64,000 nucleotides of DNA. It comes from Flavobacterium subsaxonicum WB 4.1-42 = DSM 21790. Its GTDB lineage: Bacteria; Bacteroidota; Bacteroidia; Flavobacteriales; Flavobacteriaceae. Below, piece after piece: positions 51,976 through 61,588 of the stretch. The translations under genes and the position numbers were made by a program. The notes under the pieces were generated by a model. That model worked only from the letters and a program-made list of their open reading frames with translations, made no database searches and had not been told where the DNA came from. Each line of letters begins with the position of its first letter. The stretch's first letter is position 1. The stretch spans positions 1 to 64,000 of the forward strand of contig NZ_AUGP01000001.1 of assembly GCF_000422725.1 (NCBI RefSeq). Reading direction: 5' to 3'.

Positions 51976-53678
51976 TGGAAACAAGAAAACAACAAGGCCG
52001 TAAACAACTGGTTATTATACTGCTTGCCCTGCTTGCCGTAAATTTTGCAGGCTATTACTTTTTTAAACGTATCGATTTAACACACGATAAACGCTATACC
52101 CTATCGCAAACATCGCTAAATATTATAGAGAGCGTTCAGGAACCGCTTTATATCGACGTGTTTTTGGAAGGCGAATTTCCCGGGGAATTTAAACGCCTTC
52201 AGGACGAAACCCGCCAGATGCTGGAAGAGTTCCACGCTTATAATCCGAATATCATTTTTCAATTCGTAAATCCGCTGGAGGATGAAACCCAGCGCGAGGC
52301 TACCATGCGTCAGTTTTACGAAAAGGGCATGACACCTATAAACGTAACGGTAGAAGATAAAGGCAAATCGTCTCAGGAGGTTGTTTTCCCTTGGGCGGTG
52401 GCTACTTACAACGACAAAAGTACCAAGATCCAGTTGCTTAAAAACATGATGGGTGCTACTACTGCCGAGAAGGTGGTAAGTTCTGTGCAGCATTTAGAGT
52501 ATGCTTTAGCCGAAGCACTTAGCAAAATTACTACTGCTAAAGAAAAGAAAATTGCCGTGATTAAAGGCAATGGCGAAATGCCCGACAGGCTTATGGCCGA
52601 CTTTATTAAGCAGTTGCGCGAAACGTACTATATAGGTCCGTTTACGTTAGATTCGGTTGCTAAAAACCCGCAAAATGCGCTTAAATTCCTTAAAAAATAC
52701 GATCTGGCCATTATTTCTAAACCCCGCGAAAAATTTACCGAGGAAGAGAAAGAAGTTCTGGATCAGTACATTGTAAACGGCGGCAAAACCCTTTGGATGA
52801 TAGATGCCGTGCATATAGAAATGGACAGCCTTTATAACCAGAATGGCACAACACTGGCTTTTCCTAACGATTTAGGCCTTAACGATATGTTCTTTAAATA
52901 TGGTGTCAGGATATTGCCCGACCTTGTTAAAGATGAAATGGCTACGCCCATAAAACTGGCAAGCGGATCTCAGGGCAGCGAATCGCAATACCAGGATTAT
53001 ACCTGGAAATTTGCTCCGTTCGCGTACCCTGACCCATCAGAATATAAAGGCGCATCGCACCCTATTGTAAAAAACATGAGCGGCATCCGTATGGATTTTG
53101 CTAATGGTATCGATACCCTTAAAAATAATATTAAAAAAACCATCCTGCTGCAATCGTCGCGCTACTCTAAAAGGGTGGGCACGCCTGTAGAGGTTAAACT
53201 GGATATGGTTGCCGAAGAGGTGAGCCAAAAAGATTACGACGGCCAGGGCGATATACCTATGGCGGTGTTGCTTGAGGGTAAATTCCGTTCTAATTACGAG
53301 AACCGTTTGCTGCCGTTTAAAGACCCTGCATATCAAACCGTGGGCAAGCCCGGTAAAATGATCGTGATATCAGACGGAGATATTGCCAAGAACCAGTTAG
53401 ACGATAAAATGCAGCCCTTAGAATTAGGCTACGATAAATGGACGGGCCAGCTGTACGACAATAAAGGCTTTATGATGAACTGCGTTAATTACCTGTTAGA
53501 CGATAACGGACTTATTAACATTCGCAGTAAAGATGTAGACCTGCCCATGCTTGATACCCAAAAAGTGCACGACAACTACACAATGGCGCAGTTAGTAACT
53601 GTCGGGTTGCCAATAGCAATTTTAGGGCTTTTCGGGTTGCTGTTTACCTACCTTCGCAAAAGGACGTATTCAAAGTAA
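51969..53678 (+). CDS. gldG: GldG, gliding motility ABC transporter protein
   Basis: The 569-residue protein has an N-terminal membrane helix (about 13-32), a periplasmic ABC-type-uncharacterised (DUF4350/GldG) domain (GKSSQEVVFPWAVATYNDKSTKIQLL, AVIKGNGEMPDRLMADFIKQLRETY, YDLAIISKPREKFTEEEKEVLDQYIVNGGKTLWMIDAV) and a C-terminal helix (about 543-563) ahead of YLRKRTYSK. This is the usual GldG topology. ATG 51969 overlaps the gldF end by 7 bases; an alternative in-frame ATG at 51975 would overlap only the stop (TAATG). Either fits translational coupling. Confidence 0.95.
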   Translation: MVMETRKQQGRKQLVIILLALLAVNFAGYYFFKRIDLTHDKRYTLSQTSLNIIESVQEPLYIDVFLEGEFPGEFKRLQDETRQMLEEFHAYNPNIIFQFVNPLEDETQREATMRQFYEKGMTPINVTVEDKGKSSQEVVFPWAVATYNDKSTKIQLLKNMMGATTAEKVVSSVQHLEYALAEALSKITTAKEKKIAVIKGNGEMPDRLMADFIKQLRETYYIGPFTLDSVAKNPQNALKFLKKYDLAIISKPREKFTEEEKEVLDQYIVNGGKTLWMIDAVHIEMDSLYNQNGTTLAFPNDLGLNDMFFKYGVRILPDLVKDEMATPIKLASGSQGSESQYQDYTWKFAPFAYPDPSEYKGASHPIVKNMSGIRMDFANGIDTLKNNIKKTILLQSSRYSKRVGTPVEVKLDMVAEEVSQKDYDGQGDIPMAVLLEGKFRSNYENRLLPFKDPAYQTVGKPGKMIVISDGDIAKNQLDDKMQPLELGYDKWTGQLYDNKGFMMNCVNYLLDDNGLINIRSKDVDLPMLDTQKVHDNYTMAQLVTVGLPIAILGLFGLLFTYLRKRTYSK

Positions 53679-53716
53679 TGTTAATAAAAATTTTTCAGTA
53701 TCTAATTTAGTTACGA

Positions 53717-53724
53717 TATATTTG
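53717..53724 (+). promoter_or_regulatory. -7 promoter element TATATTTG for dnaN
   Basis: Perfect TAnnTTTG, 47 bases before ATG 53772. Confidence 0.6.
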
Positions 53725-53771
53725 CTACTCGTAAAATGTAATTTTACGGTTAAAAAAACAAAAACACACAA

Positions 53772-54890
53772 ATGAAATTTATAGTATCCAGTTCATATTT
53801 GCTAAAGCAGCTGCAGGTGCTTAACGGTGTAATTAACAGCAATAACACCCTGCCTATTTTAGACAACTTTTTATTTGAATTAGACAGTACAGCACTAAAA
53901 GTTTCGGCGTCAGACCTTGAAACTACTATGAGTGCAATGCTCGAAATAGATTCAGAAAGCAAAGGCAGCGTGGCCGTACCGGCTAAACTGTTACTGGAAA
54001 CTTTAAAAACCTTTCCGGAGCAGCCGCTTACCTTTACTGTAGAAGACAACAATACTATAGAGATAAGCTCAAACTCGGGTAAATATGCATTGGCGTATGC
54101 TGATGGTAACGAATTTCCTAAAGCGGTAACGCTGGAAGACCCATCAGTAACTTTAGTTCCTGCCGAGGTTTTGGCAACTGCCGTTAGCAAAACCATTTTT
54201 GCAGCCGGTAATGATGATTTAAGGCCGGTAATGTCGGGCGTGTTTTTCCAATTTTCGCCGCAAGGCTTAACATTTGTAGCTACCGATGCGCACAAACTGG
54301 TAAAATATGCAAGAACCGACGTTGTTGCCTCTCAGGTGGCCGACTTTATTATGCCTAAAAAACCACTTAACATTCTTAAAGGAATCCTTGGATCATCTGA
54401 TGCAGAAGTTAAGATTGAATATAACGATGCAAACGCAACATTCTCTTTTGATAATTACGTGCTTACCTGTCGCCTTATAGATGGTAAATACCCTAACTAC
54501 GAAGCAGTTATCCCAAAAGAAAATCCTAATAAATTACTTATAGACCGTACACAGTTTTTTAGCTCTGTGCGTCGTGTGGCTATTTTCTCTAACAAGACAA
54601 CCCACCAGATTCGCCTAAAAATTGCAGGTACAGAACTTAATATTTCTGCCGAAGATATCGATTACTCTAACAAAGCCGAAGAGCGCCTTACCTGCGATTA
54701 CCAGGGAGACGATATGCAAATTGGCTTTAACTCAAGGTTTTTAACAGAGATGCTAACCAACCTGCAGAGCGATGAGATAATGTTGGAAATGTCTTTACCA
54801 AACCGTGCAGGTATACTTACACCTGTAGACGGGTTAGACGAAGGCGAAACCGTTACCATGCTTGTAATGCCGGTTATGCTTAACAGCTAA
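53772..54890 (+). CDS. dnaN: DNA polymerase III beta subunit (sliding clamp)
   Basis: The 372-residue protein has the three-fold clamp domain repeat: MKFIVSSSYLLKQLQVLNGVINSNNTLPILDNFLFEL (domain 1), FAAGNDDLRPVMSGVFFQFSPQGLTFVATDAHKLVKY (domain 2, the DAHRL-type signature) and the third domain ending TMLVMPVMLNS with the hydrophobic C-terminal MPxML that forms the binding pocket for clamp-interacting proteins. The length is normal. No dnaA or recF is nearby, so dnaN here is separate from a dnaA locus. Confidence 0.97.
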   Translation: MKFIVSSSYLLKQLQVLNGVINSNNTLPILDNFLFELDSTALKVSASDLETTMSAMLEIDSESKGSVAVPAKLLLETLKTFPEQPLTFTVEDNNTIEISSNSGKYALAYADGNEFPKAVTLEDPSVTLVPAEVLATAVSKTIFAAGNDDLRPVMSGVFFQFSPQGLTFVATDAHKLVKYARTDVVASQVADFIMPKKPLNILKGILGSSDAEVKIEYNDANATFSFDNYVLTCRLIDGKYPNYEAVIPKENPNKLLIDRTQFFSSVRRVAIFSNKTTHQIRLKIAGTELNISAEDIDYSNKAEERLTCDYQGDDMQIGFNSRFLTEMLTNLQSDEIMLEMSLPNRAGILTPVDGLDEGETVTMLVMPVMLNS

Positions 54891-55008
54891 ATAACCTATA
54901 ATCAAATTTTAGGGTCAAAAATTTCAAATTAAGCAGAATCCTGCACAAATTGATAACCATAATTTGACTTTTTAATTAAAATCGCTATTTAATCAGCCTT
55001 TATATACC

Positions 55009-55040
55009 AAACCCCAAAGCAAAATTTGCTTTGGGGTTTT
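55009..55040 (+). terminator. Terminator after dnaN
   Basis: AAACCCCAAAGCAAA pairs with TTTGCTTTGGGGTTT, followed by TATTATTATG. It stands 118 bases after the dnaN stop. The rest of the gap 54891-55220 is AT-rich, with no gene and no clear promoter element. Confidence 0.85.
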
Positions 55041-55220
55041 ATTATTATGTTTAAATGCTTAAGAAAAATGTTACAAATTCTATTTTAACAATAAAAATGT
55101 AACTTAACCTACCCAATTTGTGTATTTAGTGTAAGTTTTTACAATTAGTTAAGATATTCCTTTCATTTAACATCATATTTTGATAATTTTAGGAACTTTA
55201 ACTTATACTATTTACAACCC

Positions 55221-58200
55221 ATGAAAAAATTTACATTATTGCTTTTCATGGCCTTGATTTCTTTATGCGGGCACGCGCAATTAGCGCCCCCCGAAGGATT
55301 TGAAGGCACATGGACAGATTTTACTGGTGCAATGGGCACAGGAGGCCCCGGAGGCCCTGCCGGTTGGGCAATTATTAACCAGGCAGGCCCCACGGTTTGG
55401 TGGACACAGGGCACTGTCGGAACTCAACAGGTTTTTGAAGGCGACCATTCTGCATTTCTTGAAAATGAGAACGTTCAAAACCTTACCACTACAGAAGACT
55501 GGCTTGTAACACCTGCTGTTACTGTCCCGGCAAACGGACAGCTGCGTTTTCAGTCACGATTATTCTTTAATGCTGATCAAAGTACGCAGTTTAGAATTAA
55601 GATCTCTACAATTACAGGCACTGCGGCAGACCAGATTGCTACTGTAAATTATGTAGATCTTGCCTCTTACTCTGAGCTTCAGCTTAACCCTACACAACAG
55701 GCATGGACAGAAAAGGTAATAGACCTTACCGCCTATGCTAACGACGAGGTTCATATTGCCTTTGTAATGATGGGAGATGCCGGCGAACGCTGGTATTTAG
55801 ACAATGTTATGGTAGTACCAAATTGTGCTGCCCCAACTGCTTTAACAGCAACTAACATTGGCCTTACATCTGCCAATCTTAGTTGGGCAGGTAATGCCAG
55901 CCAATGGGAAATCGAAATATTACCACAGGCACCTACTCCAACTGGTGTAGGTACACTTTACAGCGGTGCATTGCCGTATGTTGCAACTACTACTACAGAT
56001 GGTACAGCCCTTACACCAGATACGTGTTACAAATATTATGTACGATCTGTATGTGCGTCGTATAATAAAAGTGCATGGGTAGGGCCCTTTTCATTTTGCA
56101 CACCTGCGCTGGGCGAAAGTTGTGCCGCCCCTATAGTGGTTTCTGGCTTGCCTTATACCACTACCGATAACACAAGCAACTATGGCGATAATACTGCCAT
56201 AGAAGGTTCTCCCGGTGCAACGGGTTGCGGTACAGCATCTGCTTACCTTGGTGGTAATGATGTTGTATATGCCTATACCCCCACAACCACAGGATACATA
56301 GATATTTTAATGACCCCAACCGCTACATGGTCGGGTATATTTGTGTATGATGATTGTGCCGATATTGGCATAAACTGTATTGGTGGTGCATCAGGTTCTG
56401 ACACCAATCCAAGAAACATAACCAACCTTGCCGTAACAGCAGGTACAACGTATTATATAGTTATATCTACATGGCCGGCTCCACAAACTACAGGATATAC
56501 GCTTATTATACAGCAAGTTAACTGTTTACCTCCTGTTGGACAGGCAACTACAGCTGTTGGCCCAACAACGGCTACCCTTAACTGGACAAACCCTGGCAAT
56601 GCATCGTCTTGGCAGTATGTTTTACAGGCACCGGGTACAGGTTTACCAACAGGCGCAGGTGTAACTGCTACTACAAATGCTTTAACGCTAAATACTTTAA
56701 CATCTGCTACAGCTTACGAATATTATGTAAGGGCAGATTGCGGTGATGGTACTTTTAGCGTTTGGGCAGGCCCTTACTCTTTTATGACTACTCAAGTACC
56801 AACAAACCTGGATTATACTCAGGATTTTGAAGGTGTTCACGGTTGGTCTTTAAGCAACGGTACACAAACCAATAAATGGGTTGTTGGTACAGCTACAGCA
56901 AATGGCGGTACACAATCTTTATATATCTCTAACGATAATGGTGTGAGTAATGCCTATACAATTACTGCAAACTCTATTGTACATGCATACAGAGATATAC
57001 AGGCTACAACTATAGACCAGCTTATGCTTTCTTTCGACTGGAAAAATGCAGGCGAAGTTAACGATAACGTTAGGGCCTGGATAGTGCCATCTACGTTTGT
57101 ACCTGTTGCCGGTACTGCTATTACAGCCGCTACAGACCGCATACAAATTGCAGGACCATACTACAATGGCGCAACCTGGGCAACAGTAAATAATACGGTT
57201 TTTGCTTCGGCATTTTCTAACAGCATCTTCAGGATCGTTTTCGAGTGGAGAAACAACACCTTTACAGGTACGCAGCCACCGGCAGCTATAGATAACATAA
57301 ACCTATCTGTAGTACCATGCCCTGCTCCAACAGGCCTGGTATCAAGTAACCCTACACAAAATGCAGGAACATTTACATGGGTATCGCCTACATCGGTTAC
57401 ACCAACGTTTGATTATTACATTTCTACATCAAACACTCCTCCTACAGCTACTACAACTCCAACAGCTAACCAGGCAGGTGTAACGTTTACAGATAGCACA
57501 CTTAGCCCATCTACAACTTACTATTTCTGGGTAAGGAGTAACTGTGGCGACGGTACAAGTATTTGGGTTGGCCCTGCAACTTTGCAAACAACGCAAATAC
57601 CTGCCGAACTTAATTTTGAAGAAGATTGGGAAGACAATGGTACCGGATGGACAATTAACAACAGCACCCAGCCTAACCAATGGGTTGTGGGTACTGCTGT
57701 TGCTAATAGCCCTACCCACTCGCTATACGTAACTAACGATGGCGGAACAACAAATAACTATAACACAAGTGCTGCATCTGTAGTACATGCATTCAGAGAT
57801 ATACTTATACCGGCAGACGCTGTAGATGTTAATATCTCTTTTATGTGGAAAAACGTAGGCGAAACAGGTTGGGATTACATAAGGGTATGGAATGTTCCTG
57901 CATCTTTTGTGCCAACGCCAGGCCAGCAAATTACTGCTGCCGCAGACCGTTTCCAGATAGGTGCTAACTTTGTTGGCCAAAGTGCATGGACTAATTATAC
58001 AAATACTTTTAACGTATCTAACTACGATGGTACTGCAAGAAGGTTTGTATTTGAGTGGAGAAACGATGGTGTTATTGGTACACAGCCTCCGGCTGCTGTA
58101 GATAATATTTACATTACTCTAATAACCTGCCCTCAGCCAATTACATTAACTGCAACATCTACAGATGAAGTTGCAACATTAAACTGGATACCACAAGGTA

Positions 58201-61200
58201 CAGAATCTGATTGGGAAGTATATGTTGTGCCAACAGGCCAGCCTGCCCCTACACCTACTACTGTTGGAGTATCGGCCGATGAGCATCCGTTTGATGTAGA
58301 TGTTAACCCATCTACAACATATCAGGTATATGTTAGGGCAATATGCTCTGACGACGATAAGAGTTTATGGACAGGCCCAACATCATTTACTACCGCAATT
58401 GGTAATAACGAGTGTTCTGGCGCTACAACATTAACGGTTAACGCAACAGATGTATGTGCCGTTACAACAACTGCGCTTTATACAGGTGCTACTGCATCTA
58501 CTAACGGAACTTTATGTACCGGTACAGTAAACGGTGCCGATATTTGGTATGAATTTACTGCTGTAGAGGCATCTCACGATGTATCGTTATCTAACTTTAC
58601 AGGTACGGCACAGCCAATTGTAATTTCGCTTTATGATGGCAGTGCCTGCGATGCGCTTGGCACACCAATATATTGCAGCGTTAACAACGTTTTAAGTGCC
58701 GATGGTTTAGTACCGGGCAACACTTATACCGTAAGGTTAACTATAAATGTTGCTGCGCCAAGCCTTACCACTGCATTTGCAGTTTGTGTAACTACGCCAT
58801 TAGTAAATGGCCAGCCAGACCCTAATGGTAACTGTAGTATTACTACAATTAATTCAAGTTTTGAGTTACCAGACATTACAGGTCCGTATCCTCCGCTAAT
58901 CAGCGATTATACTATCCCAGGCTGGAGAACAACCGCTACAGACCACATGATAGAAATTTGGCCAGACCCTAATTATCAAAGTGTACCTGCATACGAAGGA
59001 ACCCAGTTTATTGAGCTTAATGCCAATCAGGTATCGGGTGTTTACCAGGATTATACTTCGCCGGCAGGAACTGTATTCTCTTACAGCTTTGCCCACCGTG
59101 CAAGGACACTTAATACTACTGTAACAACCGATGTTGTACAGCTATTGGCAGGAACTCCTAACGGAACTTATATACCTGTAGGCCCACAGATATCATCTAC
59201 AAGTGATGCATGGAACCTTGTTACAGGAACATACACAGTACCTGCAGACCAGCCAATAACACGCTTTATATTCCAGTCGATATCAAGTGGTAATGGTAAC
59301 CCTACGGTAGGTAACTTCTTAGATGATATTACCTTTACTGCAAACAACGGTATCTTATCTGCCAACCCTGCCGAATTAGATTGCGATAATAACGTAGCTA
59401 ACATACAGGCTGCCGGTGGTGGCGAATGGGTTGCACATGCTGATAACCCTATGGTAACTGTAATTGCAGATCCTACAAGTAATACAACTACAATTTCTGG
59501 ATTTACAGTTCCTGGAACGTATGTTTATGACTGGGTAACCGATTTTTGTACCAGTTCGCTTATAATTGAATACGAAGGTGGCGATATACCATTACCTACC
59601 GTAGCCGATGTGGCTTACTGCCTTGGAGATACTCCTGTTGCCCTTACAGCTACACCATTAGCAGGTAACGTACTTAACTGGTATGCCGATGCTACCGGAG
59701 GCACTCCATTAGCGGGTGCACCAACACCGGATACTTATGTTGCCGGTACGTATACATTCTACGTTAGCCAGACACAAGTTGCCTGCGAAAGCCCAAGGGC
59801 TGCAATTAATGTAGTTGTTAACCCACTACCTACAGCTCCTGTAGCAGTAGATGTTGAGTATTGCCAAAATGCTACCGCTTTACCACTTACTGCAACTGCC
59901 GATGCTGGCAGCACATTAGTATGGTACGATGGCAATACACAACTTACAGGTGCTCCAACGCCTTTAACTACGGTTGTGGGTACAAAAGTGTATAGCGTAA
60001 GCCAAATAAATGCTGCTGGTTGCGAGAGTGCTACCACTCCGGTTTTGGTTACTATTAACCCAACAATTACTCCGGTAACGGCGTTTACGCTTCCTGCAAC
60101 AGTATGTATTTCTGCTGCAACCGTACTGCCGTCTCTTGGTACAGGTTACACAACAGGTGGTACTTATACAGCTACAACAGGCCTTACAATAGACCCTGTA
60201 ACAGGCGAATTAGACCTTACAACAACTACAGCCGGAGACTATGCGGTAACATATACCATCCCTGCAGATGCTGCTACATGTAATGTTGGTAGTACTACCA
60301 CAGTAAACATTACTGTAACACCACTTGTAGCTACTGTTGCTACATTTAGCTATACTTCTCCAGTATGTGCGGGCTCAAGCCCAACGCCAATTCCGGCAGC
60401 AGGCTTTACGCCGGGTGGCGTTTATAGTACAGACAGTACTACTTTAGTTTTAGATAGCGCAACCGGTGCTATTACTACAACAGGTATTACTACAACAGGT
60501 ACTTATAATGTAACCTATACTGTTGCGGCAGATTTGCCAAACTGTATCGATGGTTCTACTTACACTACTACAATTACAATTAACCCTGTAGTTGTATCGG
60601 TAGCAGAATTTAGTTTTGAAGATTCGTATTGCTTTGGTACTACTACTGCAATGCCATCTCTTGCGGCTAACTTTACTACAGGTGGTACATTTACAGCAAC
60701 TACAGGGCTTAGCATTAATGCTACAACAGGCGAAGTAAACATTGCTGCAACGGCACCGGGTATTTACAGTGTAACCTATACAGTGGCTGCAGATGCTGCT
60801 AACTGTAATAGTGGTGCTACATTTACCGATACCTTTAGTATTGGCAGCGAACTTTTATTTGCTGTTGAAGGCAATTGCGAAGAAAGCAGCTTTATCCTTT
60901 CTGCTGTTGAAGTAGAAAATGGTACTGAGCTTACTGACGCCCTTACCTACTCTTGGACCACAACCGATGGTACTGTTGTTGGAACAGATAACCCTACATT
61001 TAACGTATCTGAATATGTTATGGGTACACCAACTACAGAAACATTCCCAATAACGTTTGTACTTACCGTAAACAATGGTGGTTGCGAAAGTTCGGTTCTG
61101 TATGAGGTACGTGATATTTCATGTTCTATTCAGCGTGGTATATCGCCTAACAACGATGGCCTTAATGATAATTTTGACCTTACATCTCTTGGTGTTAAGA

Positions 61201-61379
61201 AACTGAGCATCTTTAACCGTTACGGTAAAGAGGTTTATGTTAAGTCTAATTATTCTGCTGAATGGTACGGACAAACTAATGGTGGCGACGAGTTGCCAAC
61301 AGGTACTTATTTCTATGTAATTGAACGCACTGGCGAAAGCAAAACAGGCTGGATTTACGTACAGAGACAGGAAAAATAG
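55221..61379 (+). CDS. Giant T9SS type B surface protein (fibronectin III / Ig-like repeats)
   Basis: The 2052-residue protein has a signal peptide (1-19, ending GHAQL). The order seen: MAM-like region (about 20-200); fibronectin III domains near 201, 433, 699 and 968, each starting with Cys-Pro or C..P; jelly-roll 'choice-of-anchor' regions near 529 and 795 (DFEGVHGWSL, DWEDNGTGW). A PPC-like segment at about 297 recurs near 1060, with a domain starting NSSFELPDI at about 1205. Ig-like units (CLGDTPVALTAT) start near 1455 and 1537, and three copies of a beta-unit (TGGTYTATTGL) follow at about 1615-1875. It ends in a type B T9SS sorting domain (ISPNNDGLNDNF, IFNRYGKEVY, LPTGTYFYVIERT). It is probably an adhesin or matrix-binding protein. 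Confidence 0.92.
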   Translation: MKKFTLLLFMALISLCGHAQLAPPEGFEGTWTDFTGAMGTGGPGGPAGWAIINQAGPTVWWTQGTVGTQQVFEGDHSAFLENENVQNLTTTEDWLVTPAVTVPANGQLRFQSRLFFNADQSTQFRIKISTITGTAADQIATVNYVDLASYSELQLNPTQQAWTEKVIDLTAYANDEVHIAFVMMGDAGERWYLDNVMVVPNCAAPTALTATNIGLTSANLSWAGNASQWEIEILPQAPTPTGVGTLYSGALPYVATTTTDGTALTPDTCYKYYVRSVCASYNKSAWVGPFSFCTPALGESCAAPIVVSGLPYTTTDNTSNYGDNTAIEGSPGATGCGTASAYLGGNDVVYAYTPTTTGYIDILMTPTATWSGIFVYDDCADIGINCIGGASGSDTNPRNITNLAVTAGTTYYIVISTWPAPQTTGYTLIIQQVNCLPPVGQATTAVGPTTATLNWTNPGNASSWQYVLQAPGTGLPTGAGVTATTNALTLNTLTSATAYEYYVRADCGDGTFSVWAGPYSFMTTQVPTNLDYTQDFEGVHGWSLSNGTQTNKWVVGTATANGGTQSLYISNDNGVSNAYTITANSIVHAYRDIQATTIDQLMLSFDWKNAGEVNDNVRAWIVPSTFVPVAGTAITAATDRIQIAGPYYNGATWATVNNTVFASAFSNSIFRIVFEWRNNTFTGTQPPAAIDNINLSVVPCPAPTGLVSSNPTQNAGTFTWVSPTSVTPTFDYYISTSNTPPTATTTPTANQAGVTFTDSTLSPSTTYYFWVRSNCGDGTSIWVGPATLQTTQIPAELNFEEDWEDNGTGWTINNSTQPNQWVVGTAVANSPTHSLYVTNDGGTTNNYNTSAASVVHAFRDILIPADAVDVNISFMWKNVGETGWDYIRVWNVPASFVPTPGQQITAAADRFQIGANFVGQSAWTNYTNTFNVSNYDGTARRFVFEWRNDGVIGTQPPAAVDNIYITLITCPQPITLTATSTDEVATLNWIPQGTESDWEVYVVPTGQPAPTPTTVGVSADEHPFDVDVNPSTTYQVYVRAICSDDDKSLWTGPTSFTTAIGNNECSGATTLTVNATDVCAVTTTALYTGATASTNGTLCTGTVNGADIWYEFTAVEASHDVSLSNFTGTAQPIVISLYDGSACDALGTPIYCSVNNVLSADGLVPGNTYTVRLTINVAAPSLTTAFAVCVTTPLVNGQPDPNGNCSITTINSSFELPDITGPYPPLISDYTIPGWRTTATDHMIEIWPDPNYQSVPAYEGTQFIELNANQVSGVYQDYTSPAGTVFSYSFAHRARTLNTTVTTDVVQLLAGTPNGTYIPVGPQISSTSDAWNLVTGTYTVPADQPITRFIFQSISSGNGNPTVGNFLDDITFTANNGILSANPAELDCDNNVANIQAAGGGEWVAHADNPMVTVIADPTSNTTTISGFTVPGTYVYDWVTDFCTSSLIIEYEGGDIPLPTVADVAYCLGDTPVALTATPLAGNVLNWYADATGGTPLAGAPTPDTYVAGTYTFYVSQTQVACESPRAAINVVVNPLPTAPVAVDVEYCQNATALPLTATADAGSTLVWYDGNTQLTGAPTPLTTVVGTKVYSVSQINAAGCESATTPVLVTINPTITPVTAFTLPATVCISAATVLPSLGTGYTTGGTYTATTGLTIDPVTGELDLTTTTAGDYAVTYTIPADAATCNVGSTTTVNITVTPLVATVATFSYTSPVCAGSSPTPIPAAGFTPGGVYSTDSTTLVLDSATGAITTTGITTTGTYNVTYTVAADLPNCIDGSTYTTTITINPVVVSVAEFSFEDSYCFGTTTAMPSLAANFTTGGTFTATTGLSINATTGEVNIAATAPGIYSVTYTVAADAANCNSGATFTDTFSIGSELLFAVEGNCEESSFILSAVEVENGTELTDALTYSWTTTDGTVVGTDNPTFNVSEYVMGTPTTETFPITFVLTVNNGGCESSVLYEVRDISCSIQRGISPNNDGLNDNFDLTSLGVKKLSIFNRYGKEVYVKSNYSAEWYGQTNGGDELPTGTYFYVIERTGESKTGWIYVQRQEK

Positions 61380-61406
61380 TAGTTACTATACCCTTCTAAA
61401 TATTCT

Positions 61407-61437
61407 AAGCCCCGCAATAGCGGGGCTTATTTTTTTG
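61407..61437 (+). terminator. Rho-independent terminator
   Basis: AAGCCCCG-caatag-CGGGGCTT followed by ATTTTTTT, 27 bases after the stop of the 2052-residue protein. Confidence 0.92.
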
Positions 61438-61561
61438 CATTATTTATTAATTAAATAATATTTTATGCTTTTATTGTGAATAACACATTACTTCTCTTAA
61501 AGTCAGGTTAATGTTTTAATAAAACACCCTTAAAGGAAAAAACTATGCATGCATCATGGTA

Positions 61562-61569
61562 TAATTTTG
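61562..61569 (+). promoter_or_regulatory. -7 promoter element TAATTTTG
   Basis: Perfect TAnnTTTG, 19 bases before ATG 61589 of the terminal giant gene; the terminator at 61407 separates it from the previous unit. Confidence 0.55.
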
Positions 61570-61588
61570 TATAAAATCACTAATTACT

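Noticed and set aside
53772..54890. Replication origin next to dnaN
   Set aside because: No dnaA gene or DnaA-box cluster is visible nearby, and the flanking genes are gldG and an adhesin.
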